Assembly: GCA_001994995.1 (NCBI GenBank)
Contig: MDJM01000080.1
Coordinates: 1-51,722, forward strand
Source of the DNA: Candidatus Parepulonipiscium sp. PG-Nuni2H_MBin01
Lineage (GTDB): Bacteria > Bacillota > Clostridia > Lachnospirales > Cellulosilyticaceae
DNA length: 51,722 nucleotides
Direction of reading: 5' to 3'
The notes beneath the pieces were generated by a model that made no database searches, was not told the origin of the DNA, and saw nothing but the letters and a program-made list of their open reading frames with translations. The stretch's first letter is position 1, and each line of letters starts with the position of its first letter. Below, piece after piece: positions 30,683 through 38,900 of the stretch. The translations under genes were made by a program, and so were the position numbers.

Positions 30683-32341
30683 TTAAAATGTTTGAAATAC
30701 AAAGTTGTTACCGTATAACTGCTCCTGCTCTAATAGATATAATGCATTTATTAGTGATACGACTATATCAACCTTGCCGGAACTCTTTTTTTTATTTACA
30801 TACTTATTTTTATTTGTATCTTCTGTACATTGGGCGTTTTGGAAGTTAATTTCTAACATTAAATTATCCTCATACCTAAATTTTTTGCTTAAAATCAATT
30901 CACGCAACCACTTAGTGGGCGAATGCAAAATACTAGAATGTTGCTTAATCTCAACACACTCTAATCCTGCTGCTGTAAGTTTTTGTACAGTGCTAAGGGC
31001 ATTATACCTATCATAACCTACTTGTACAACATTAACGCCATAAACATCTTTAAGATTAATTATTAATTGTTCAACCGCTAAGTAGTCAATAACATAATCA
31101 CCGCACGAGATACAATGACCGAGTTTAATAAGTTTATTATAATCAACTTTTTCTTTTTTTGATTTTATGGCAATTCGTTCTTTTGGAATAAATCCAATAC
31201 TCTTGCTGTATACAATATCATCCTCAATGCATACAAAACTAACTGCTGTATTATCATCCGTAAGAGACAAATCTAAACCAACATAAACATCTTTACCCGC
31301 CCAAAAAAGTTTGCTTTCTGCCACTGAACATTCTTTGAGCTTCTCCATATCGATGTAACTCTCTGTGCCTAACCCTTTATATTTAATATTTAAGTGCTTG
31401 CACAAAAAATTTTCCCTTTTATTATCATATAATATAGCCATATTGCGTTTATCTATTAAGCTACTAAATACATCTTTATTATTAACACTCACTGGATTCG
31501 CCTGATAAATTGCTAAATTATTAGTTTGCCAAGCTTTTTGTAAGGCTGCATCGGGTTCATATAGCAAGCTAAATCGTCTATTATCTGATAAACCGTCTAA
31601 TACTTTTTTACTAATGTCAATTTCATCCACCAATACGCTAGAGTCGTTGGGGTATTGAGTACTTATAATAATACCAAGTTTATTTTTTAACGTAATTTGT
31701 GATGAGCGCATTGATTCAATTGGATAAGAATCCATGGCACCAGCTTCATCCGCCAAAAATACGGTTGCTAGTTTACCGTCCATTTTATCGCTACTATAAG
31801 CCAGTGGTTCATATACACTATCTGTAATTTTACAGCGGATAACAGTAGCATTAATTTTAAAATGCTTTTGGAGCGCAGGACTGCTTTTAATAATTTTTTT
31901 TACTGCTAGGTTTAGCTCGTTGGATAGTTGGTAATTAGGTGCGACCGAAAAAAATCGGCTAAATTTAGACTCGGTCAGCAAGCTTACAATAAAAATTACA
32001 GCCGAATAAAAAGTCTTAAAATTTTTACGCGATATTTCGAGTAAAATTGTTTGATAATATCGCCGATTATCATCTCTGTTTATTGTACAAAATATTGCAA
32101 CGATTAAAAACCAAGCGTAATCTTCCATGCACTCGTATAAATTAAGTTGTAAATCGGGATGTTGTATTAACTTGAGGATTTTTACTAATCTTTTATATTG
32201 ATTTTCAGCAGTGCATACAAATTTATTTTTGCCATCTGCAATATTTAACCAACTTTGAGCTTGTAATTTGACATAAATACCAACTTTGTTTGTGTTTAAA
32301 CACCAAGTCGCATATTGATAAGCTTTACTTTCTTTAATCAT
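30683..32341 (-). CDS. Terminase large subunit
   Basis: A 552-residue packaging motor. The ATPase half carries a Walker A-like LLEISRKNFKTFYSAV and a Walker B AATVFLADEAGAMDSYP-type motif (hydrophobic strand followed by Asp-Glu). The nuclease half starts at VYVGLDLSLTDDNTAVSFV and includes VQVGYDRYNA. It belongs to the phage terminase_1-like group (P27/HK97-type systems). The start overlaps the stop of the small subunit gene. The Walker A has Phe where Gly is usual (NFKT rather than NGKT), a small oddity to keep in mind when judging function. Confidence 0.93.
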   Translation of the reverse strand: MIKESKAYQYATWCLNTNKVGIYVKLQAQSWLNIADGKNKFVCTAENQYKRLVKILKLIQHPDLQLNLYECMEDYAWFLIVAIFCTINRDDNRRYYQTILLEISRKNFKTFYSAVIFIVSLLTESKFSRFFSVAPNYQLSNELNLAVKKIIKSSPALQKHFKINATVIRCKITDSVYEPLAYSSDKMDGKLATVFLADEAGAMDSYPIESMRSSQITLKNKLGIIISTQYPNDSSVLVDEIDISKKVLDGLSDNRRFSLLYEPDAALQKAWQTNNLAIYQANPVSVNNKDVFSSLIDKRNMAILYDNKRENFLCKHLNIKYKGLGTESYIDMEKLKECSVAESKLFWAGKDVYVGLDLSLTDDNTAVSFVCIEDDIVYSKSIGFIPKERIAIKSKKEKVDYNKLIKLGHCISCGDYVIDYLAVEQLIINLKDVYGVNVVQVGYDRYNALSTVQKLTAAGLECVEIKQHSSILHSPTKWLRELILSKKFRYEDNLMLEINFQNAQCTEDTNKNKYVNKKKSSGKVDIVVSLINALYLLEQEQLYGNNFVFQTF

Positions 32342-32786
32342 CTAACATCAGCGCCTTCAATAGGGGGTCATCATCTTGGCTACTCTGTTTGATGTTGGCT
32401 AACTTGGCGCGTGACTGAGGACTTAAACATAATTCATTACAGCAGCGATAAAAATCTTTAGTATACTGAGTTTTAGCTACTTTAACAGCTTTATCAGCCA
32501 CCATGTCAAAATCTTGGTTAATTAAATTTTCAATGTGTATTAATCGGTCGATTGCAATTGCGCATATGGATAAAATGTATACATCTAAATTACCTAGCAC
32601 ACTGCTCTCAGTTAATTCTGTTAATATGTAATTAAAAATCTCTATTTGATTACGGTTTAAAAAAGGAGGGGCAATAAGCTTATCAGTATCCCCTCTTAGG
32701 TTGTCTTCTGTTTGTTTTCGGTTGCTAATTTCATCTTTTGTTAAATTTTTTGACATTAAATCTACACTTTTAGCTGGTCTACCCAT
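32334..32786 (-). CDS. Terminase small subunit (P27 family)
   Basis: A 150-residue DNA-recognition subunit of the packaging enzyme. It has the P27 features GRPAKSVDLMSK, PPFLNRNQIEIFNYILTEL, LGNLDVYILSICAIAIDRLI, and a C-terminal YRCCNELCLSPQSRAKLANIK. GAGGCGATA precedes the ATG. It would bind pac or cos sequence near the HNH gene upstream. Confidence 0.9.
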   Translation of the reverse strand: MGRPAKSVDLMSKNLTKDEISNRKQTEDNLRGDTDKLIAPPFLNRNQIEIFNYILTELTESSVLGNLDVYILSICAIAIDRLIHIENLINQDFDMVADKAVKVAKTQYTKDFYRCCNELCLSPQSRAKLANIKQSSQDDDPLLKALMLDD

Positions 32787-32838
32787 AGCATTATCGCCTC
32801 CTCAAAAAAATATTTCATTTGGGGAATTTTTTTAAAAT

Positions 32839-33261
32839 TTAGGGAGCCACGTGGTGTTCCGCGGCCTCCTCTATGCGGTTGCTTAGCACAGGGGGGGATA
32901 CTAAGTCAAGTAGCAACTGACGAGGAATTGCACCGCATTCGGCCATCTCATGATGGGTGCTACATAACGTAATTAAATTGTTATCCTCTAGTCCAAGTTC
33001 TAAATTTTCAGATAACGGAACAATATGATGCACCTCTAAGTTGCATACATTGTATCTTACTGCTCCATAATCATAGAGCTGCCTGAAACATAGCACACAC
33101 ATAAACTTGTCTCTAGCTCTAATCTCATCTCGCTTATTTTGCCACGCTTTTGATGACCTAAACTTATTATTAACCGTTGGAACTTTTTTACGAGCTGGCT
33201 TGTAACCACAATTTATTTGAGTATCGTGTATTCGCAAGCAATATTTACAACTCTTTAACAT
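32839..33261 (-). CDS. HNH endonuclease
   Basis: A 140-residue HNH nuclease at the head of the packaging genes. Metal or zinc ligands and catalytic core: CKYC at residues 4-7, FMCVLCFRQL, the NLEVHHIVPL motif (catalytic His-His) and LITLCSTHHE. Such enzymes next to terminase genes assist cos cleavage in HK97-type phages. GGGAGG precedes the ATG. The leader upstream carries a terminator (33278-33305), so expression should need antitermination or a late activator. Confidence 0.93.
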   Translation of the reverse strand: MLKSCKYCLRIHDTQINCGYKPARKKVPTVNNKFRSSKAWQNKRDEIRARDKFMCVLCFRQLYDYGAVRYNVCNLEVHHIVPLSENLELGLEDNNLITLCSTHHEMAECGAIPRQLLLDLVSPPVLSNRIEEAAEHHVAP

Positions 33262-33277
33262 ACGCGCCTCCCTTGAT

Positions 33278-33305
33278 AAAAAAGTAGTGCCCTGTAGGAC
33301 TACTA
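33278..33305 (-). terminator. Leader terminator upstream of the late operon
   Basis: On the minus strand AGTAGTCC, TACA and a pairing partner ending ACTACT (one bulge) are followed by six T, 17 bases before the HNH start. It lies after an AT-rich region with TTGACA (33350-33355). In the lysogen it would stop transcription entering from spoVFA. Confidence 0.6.
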
Positions 33306-33378
33306 TATAATATTAACATAGATTATCTACCATTGCATTATCAACATCTTGTCAACATATTTCAAAATGTTTCACCGT

Positions 33379-33570
33379 TTATATACCCCCCCTTTTGTAA
33401 AAAGTTAATAGCTGTTGTTTATAGCCTAATCCTCGTTGCTGATAAGGTACACTAAGTCCCCTTTCGTATCGACTTAAAGTACTTGTAGCGATGCCAAGTT
33501 TAAGCGCTACATATTTAATTGATAAACCTAACGCCTTGCGACGATAGTAAATATAGCTGCCGAAACACAA
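33379..33570 (-). CDS. XRE-type helix-turn-helix segment; C-terminus of the recombinase after excision
   Basis: A 63-residue frame (CFGSYIYYRRKALGLSIKYV ... LGIATSTLSRYERGLSVP) with a complete XRE helix-turn-helix. As annotated it would need a TTG start without a good ribosome site (GCGGA four bases before). Upstream the frame is open for 25 codons without an ATG to the right attachment site at GAA (33646-33648), and in the excised circle it is exactly in frame with residue 571 of the serine recombinase. I therefore think it is chiefly the recombinase's detachable C-terminal domain, 88 residues from the junction to the stop. A small stand-alone regulator translated from TTG is the alternative. 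Confidence 0.65.
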   Translation of the reverse strand: MCFGSYIYYRRKALGLSIKYVALKLGIATSTLSRYERGLSVPYQQRGLGYKQQLLTFYKRGGI

Positions 33571-33626
33571 TTTATCCGCAGGTGGACCCCAGGATTGTTG
33601 TGTAATTGTATGATTACCTAGCGACT

Positions 33627-34025
33627 CTAATTTATACCGATAGCATTCAAAATAGCTATCTCATCCATTTCCATAAGGTCAGTATAACTTAAATTACGGA
33701 AATCAAGTTCGTTTACAAGATCTGGCTTTAGTACAGATAAACACAAATGAGGTGATGTCATATATTCCATAAACATTTCAATAGAAACGTTAATATTACT
33801 CAAAGGAGAAAACAAATTTTTACCATCACGACTAAAAGGTATCGGACCTACAACATAATTGCAGTTAGAAATATCTTCTAGTGACTTTGCCACTCGCACA
33901 CCGATTGGAATATCAGGGTGACTTAGGGCATAAACCCAAGTGTCAAAACCTCGGTCGAAAAGAATTTTGGCAAGCCTTACAAAACGTAAATCCCCACCAA
34001 CAATGGCTATAGAAATTGTATTCAA
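33627..34025 (-). pseudogene. spoVFA: SpoVFA (DpaA) 5' fragment, split by the prophage
   Basis: It encodes the N-terminal part of dipicolinate synthase subunit A: MNTISIAIVGGDLRFVRLAKILFDRG, the GPIPFSRDGKNLFSPLS loop typical of the family and MEMDEIAILNAI. After Asn127-Ala-Ile the frame enters prophage DNA, adds Gly-Ile-Asn and stops. The B. subtilis protein continues at the matching point (DDIAIYNSIPTVEG), as does the fragment at 9574-10068 (NAIPTAEG). TTG is the start codon, with AAGGGGG seven or eight bases upstream. A sporulation-type promoter motif lies 40 bases before it. The truncated protein lacks the Rossmann domain and should be inactive. Confidence 0.93.
33637..33660. other. Right prophage/spoVFA junction (attachment site)
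   Basis: On the minus strand host codons GAT GAG ATA GCT ATT TTG are followed by the shared GAA-N-GC-N-AT and then prophage sequence CGGTATAAATTAG. The GCTATCG next to the core is the complement of CGATAGC at the left end; together they form the dyad of the rebuilt phage site. The predicted crossover dinucleotide is AA at 33646-33647. Confidence 0.85.
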
Positions 34026-34065
34026 AATACGGCCCCCTTACCAAGAAATAAAACAGTCGTTACTA

Positions 34066-34093
34066 TAAAATATGATAGAGAGCCGAATGTGTG
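34066..34093 (-). promoter_or_regulatory. Sporulation-type promoter of spoVFA
   Basis: On the minus strand CATATTTTA (34066-34074) fits the sigma-K -10 consensus CATAnnnTA, and CACA (34090-34093) fits the weak sigma-K -35 (mACm) 15 bases upstream. The spoVF operon is under sigma-K in B. subtilis, so the match is meaningful, although the motif is short. Confidence 0.55.
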
Positions 34094-34274
34094 AGTAAAT
34101 TAATAGTAAGTAAATGATATTTTTTGCTAATTCTGGGTATACTGATTAATACGCCAAAATATTTTTGGTTAGTGCTTGTTATTTAAGCCTATATATGTTA
34201 GTATTATTTCTATTGTAGGCTAATAGCTTATATAAATAAATTAAGTAAGCGAGGTAATTGTTATCGAAAATAAA

Positions 34275-35903
34275 TTGTTTGAGAACCTAGAGTTATCAAA
34301 AGAAATGAAAAGAGCAATCAAGGAAATGGGGTTTAAGGAAACTACTCCTATTCAAGAAGCAGCTATTCCACCAGTTTTGGCTGGTCGTGATATTATAGCT
34401 CAGGCTCCAACTGGTACTGGTAAAACGTGTGCCTTTGGTATCCCTGCTATCGAAAATATCAATGTAAAAAGCTCGGACGTACAAGTTTTAATATTATGTC
34501 CAACGCGTGAGCTAGCGCTTCAAATTGCTACTGAGATGAATAAACTTTGTAGCCATAAACGAGATATAGGCATCTTAGCCATTTACGGCGGAGAATCAAT
34601 AGATAAACAGATGGCAGCTTTACGCAGAATGCCACAAATTATAGTAGGTACACCAGGGCGTGTTATGGACCATATGAGACGTAAGACTTTAAAGCTTGCT
34701 AATCTTAAGATGATGGTTTTAGATGAAGCCGATGAAATGTTAAATATGGGATTTAGAGAAGATATCGACACTATTTTAGAAAACATTCCGGAACATAGAC
34801 AGTTTTTACTATTTTCAGCCACCCTTCCGAAACCTATTATGGACATTGCTAATAAGTATCAGCATGACGCTATTAAATTAAATACTACCTCTAGAATTAT
34901 TACTGTTCCAACTATTTCACAATATTATTTAGAAGTGTATGACAAACGTAAATCTGAAGTTTTAGCCCGACTAATTGATGCTAATCAATTTAAGCTTATG
35001 GTTGTTTTTTGTAATACTAAAAAACGTGTTGATGATTTGTGTAGAGACCTTATGTCACGTGGCTATAGTGTGGAAGCTTTGCATGGTGATATGAAACAAA
35101 TCCACCGTGATAGTGTTATGAATAAGTTCCGTCGTGGTATTGTAGACATTTTGATTGCCACAGATGTTGCGGCTCGTGGAATTGACGTTGATGATGTTGA
35201 CGCAGTGTTTAATTACGACTTGCCTGCTGATGAGGAATATTATGTGCATCGTATAGGTCGTACAGGCCGTGCAAATAGAACTGGTGTATCTTATAGTTTC
35301 ATTTCAGGTCGTGAGATTTATAAATTGCGTGATATTGAAAGATATACTAAATCTAAAATTGAAAAAATGTCCCCACCTTCTATGGAAGCTGTTAGAGATA
35401 ATAAAGTTAAATCCATTGTAGATGAGATTAAAACTGAAATCGAACGCGGAAAAGTGGGTAAAAATATTCCGTTTGTACTTCAAATTGCTGAGGAGCTTAA
35501 TAAAAGTAATCCAGAGCTTGATGTTACTTCAACAGAAGTAGCTGCAGCGTTCTTAAATGTATCTATGAAAAAAATTGTTACAGGTTCTTCTCCTAAGCTA
35601 ACTGTTACTGACTTAGAAGCTCCAATGGATAAGAAGGTGCATTCTGATAAAGGTTATTCTAGATTATTCATTAACCTTGGTAATAAAGATAAGCTAGAGA
35701 GTTCTCAGTTAGTTAAACTACTAGCAAGTAATACGTCGGTTAAAGGCAAGGATATTGGCAAGATTGATATGCTTGATAAATTCTCTTTCCTTGAAGTGCC
35801 TGGTAAGTATGTGGATGAAATCATTCATGTTTTGACTAAGAAAAAATTCAAAGGGCGTAAAATCAATATCGAAGTGGCAAATAAACGTAAACGCGGCGCG
35901 TAG
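34275..35903 (+). CDS. DEAD-box RNA helicase, DbpA/DeaD-like
   Basis: A 542-residue ATP-dependent RNA helicase. Motifs in order: Q motif (GFKETTPIQEAAIP), Walker A (APTGTGKT), PTRELA, DEAD (VLDEADEM), SAT, then ARGIDV and HRIGRTGR in the second RecA domain. The last 80 residues (YSRLFINLGNKDKL...GKIDMLDKFSFLEVPGKYVDEIIHVL) are a DbpA-type RNA-binding domain, linking it to ribosome assembly or cold adaptation. The start is unclear: TTG 34275 is 19 bases from the only good ribosome site (GAGGT at 34251-34255). ATC 34263 has ideal spacing and would give MENKLFENL. A non-AUG start is therefore likely. Confidence 0.93.
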   Translation: MFENLELSKEMKRAIKEMGFKETTPIQEAAIPPVLAGRDIIAQAPTGTGKTCAFGIPAIENINVKSSDVQVLILCPTRELALQIATEMNKLCSHKRDIGILAIYGGESIDKQMAALRRMPQIIVGTPGRVMDHMRRKTLKLANLKMMVLDEADEMLNMGFREDIDTILENIPEHRQFLLFSATLPKPIMDIANKYQHDAIKLNTTSRIITVPTISQYYLEVYDKRKSEVLARLIDANQFKLMVVFCNTKKRVDDLCRDLMSRGYSVEALHGDMKQIHRDSVMNKFRRGIVDILIATDVAARGIDVDDVDAVFNYDLPADEEYYVHRIGRTGRANRTGVSYSFISGREIYKLRDIERYTKSKIEKMSPPSMEAVRDNKVKSIVDEIKTEIERGKVGKNIPFVLQIAEELNKSNPELDVTSTEVAAAFLNVSMKKIVTGSSPKLTVTDLEAPMDKKVHSDKGYSRLFINLGNKDKLESSQLVKLLASNTSVKGKDIGKIDMLDKFSFLEVPGKYVDEIIHVLTKKKFKGRKINIEVANKRKRGA

Positions 35904-35911
35904 CTACTGAA

Positions 35912-35944
35912 AGCGAATTCTCTTGTGGGCATTCGCTTTTTTTG
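35912..35944 (+). terminator. Terminator after the helicase gene
   Basis: AGCGAAT and ATTCGCT form a 7-bp stem with a 12-nt loop and are followed by a T-run. Confidence 0.8.
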
Positions 35945-35948
35945 TTGC

Positions 35949-35979
35949 AAAAAAAAGACCGTAGATAGTATCTACAGTC
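35949..35979 (-). terminator. Terminator of the PFOR gene
   Basis: On the minus strand GACTGTAGATA and TATCTACGGTC pair (11 bp, with one G-U or mismatch) and eight T follow. It lies next to the opposing helicase terminator. Confidence 0.85.
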
Positions 35980-35987
35980 TCAGTAAC

Positions 35988-38900
35988 TTATTGTGCTGCT
36001 AATTTTCTATAGTTTTCATATCTCTCTTTAGCATCATCCTCAGTTTTAGCAAATAAAATTTTGCTCTCTTCTGGATACATTTGCGCTAGAGAAGAGTATC
36101 TAAGCTGGTTCATAATAAAGTCTCTAAAGCTTTCAGTTGGCTCTTTAGAATCTAATACAAACGGATTTTTACCTTGCTCTTTTAAATCTGGGTTATATCT
36201 AAACAAATGCCAGTAACCGCACTTAACTGCATCACCACTATTTTCAATAGAACGAGTCATCCCTTGTTTAATACCTTGGCTAATACATGGTGAATAAGCA
36301 ATTACAATTGATGGCCCATCATATTGCTCAGCCTCTAATAACACCTTAATTAAATGATTTTTATCAGCCCCAATTGAAACTTGAGCCACATATACATTAC
36401 CATAAGACATCATCATCATTCCAAGGTTCTTCTTACCAGTCTTTTTACCCGATGCAGCAAACTTAGCAACAGCTGCTGCTGGAGTTGCTTTAGATGATTG
36501 ACCACCTGTATTAGAATAAATCTCTGTATCAAATACCAATACATTTACATTTTCGCCAGAAGCCATAACATGGTCTAAACCACCATAACCAATATCATAA
36601 GCCCATCCATCTCCACCAACAATCCATTGTGAACGTTTTACTAAATGGTCATTTCTTTGCTTAATCGCATCAACTAAATCTTTAGCTTCACCGCTAAACT
36701 CAGTGTTAGCAAGAACATTTCTAACTTCGTTGCTCGCCACTTTAGAGCCATTAGCATCATCTTTATTGTTTAACCAATTGTTAAATGCATTTTTAGCCGA
36801 CTCATCAATATCCATACTAACAAGTTTAGTCATATCTTGAGCAAGCTTATTTCTCATCTGACGATTTGCAAGATACATACCATAACCGTACTCAGCATTA
36901 TCTTCAAATAATGAATTCGCCCACGCTGGACCTTTACCTTCATGGTTTTTAGTATATGGCGTAGATGGCGCAGAACCACCCCAAATAGATGAGCATCCTG
37001 TTGCATTTGAAATCATCATTCTATCACCAAACAATTGAGTTACCAATTTAATATAAGGAGTTTCGCCACAACCAGCACAAGCGCCTGAGAACTCAATTAA
37101 CGGAGTTTTAAACTGACTGTCTTTAACCGTTGTACCGGCAACTAAATCACCTTTATAGCTAACTCCTTTAACTGCAAAGTCCCAATTAGTATTTTCAGTT
37201 TCAACCAAATCACCAATTGGCTTCATAGCTAACGCTTTAGTTTTAGCAGGACATACATTTACGCAGTTCGCACAACCAGTACAATCTAGCGGACTCACTT
37301 GAATTCTATATGATAATCCAGCAAACGCTTTACCATTAGCTTTTTTAACTTCAAACGTTTGTGGAGCATTTGCTAACTCATCTTCATTAACTAACACAGG
37401 GCGAATACATGCATGAGGGCATACAAACGCACATTGGTTACACTGAATACAATTTGCAGCAATCCAGTCTGGTACATCAATAGCAATACCACGTTTTTCA
37501 TAAGCCGATGTGCCACATGGGAATGTTCCATCTTCATAACCTTTAAATGCTCCTACGCTTAAGCTATCTCCATCTTGGCTGTTCATAGGTCTTACGATAT
37601 TTTTTATAAACTCAGGCGCATCAAAGTGTTGAACATCTTTTTCGGCTGCATCTTTCCACTCATCAGGTACATTCACTTTCACTAAAGCTTCAATACCCTT
37701 ATCAATAGCAGCATAGTTCATATTAACGACCTTATCGCCTTTTTTACCATACGCTTTTACGATAGAAGCTCTTAACTGCTCTCTAGCCTCTTCCACAGGA
37801 ATAATGTTAGCTAACTTAAAGAACGCAGCTTGCATAACCATATTAATTCTTTTGCCAAGACCAGTTTCTTGACCAATTTTCGTACCATTAATAACATAAA
37901 ATTGTACATTATTATTTGCCATATATTGCTTCATCTTAGCAGGAAGGTGCTCCCCAACTTCATCCGCATCCCAAATACAGTTAAGTACAAACGTACCACC
38001 TGGCTTAAGTCCTTTTAACACTTCGTACTCATCTACATATGATTGGTTATGACATGCAATATAATCCGCTTCATCAATTAAATAAGTGGAACGAATTGGA
38101 GAATCACCAAATCTTAAGTGAGACATAGTAACCCCGCCCGATTTTTTAGAATCATACGCAAAATAAGCTTGAACGTACTTATCAGTAGTTTCACCAATAA
38201 TTTTAATAGCTTGCTTATTAGCCCCAACCGTACCATCAGAGCCTAATCCCCAGAATTTGCACCTTACTGTGCCAGGTTGTGCAATGCTAAAGTTATCTGC
38301 TAAAGGTAATGATAAATGAGTAACATCATCTTCAATACCTACAGTGAAACGTTGCTTAGGCTCCGCAGCTCCTAAATTATCAAAAATAGATTTAACATGT
38401 CTTGGAGTAACATCTTTTGAACCTAGCCCATAACGTCCGCCAATTATTTTAACTGGTCTTTGTGCATCAAAAAATGCATTTCTAACATCAAGATACAACG
38501 GTTCTCCTGCTGCTCCTGGCTCTTTAGTTCTATCCATTACGCAAATTCGTTGCGCTGACTGCGGTACAGCTCCTAAAAAGTGTTCAATTGAAAATGGTCT
38601 AAATAAATGAACTTTTACTAAACCATACTTTCCACCTTCTGAATTTAATTTATCAATAGTTTCTTCAATCGCCTCTGTAACAGAACCCATTGCTATAATA
38701 ATATCCGTTGCATCAGAAGCGCCATAATAGTTAAATAATTTATATTCTCTGCCAGTTAACTCGCTAACTTTTTCTAAATATTCCTGCACATAATCTACCA
38801 TATTAATGTAATACTGATTAGATGCCTCTCTAGTTTGGAAGTATATATCAGGGTTTTGAGCAGTACCACGAGTTACAGGATGTTCTGGAGATAGAGATTT

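Noticed and set aside
32839-33261. HNH gene as a homing element
   Set aside because: Its position directly before the terminase genes is standard for HK97-type phages; there is no intron or interrupted gene.
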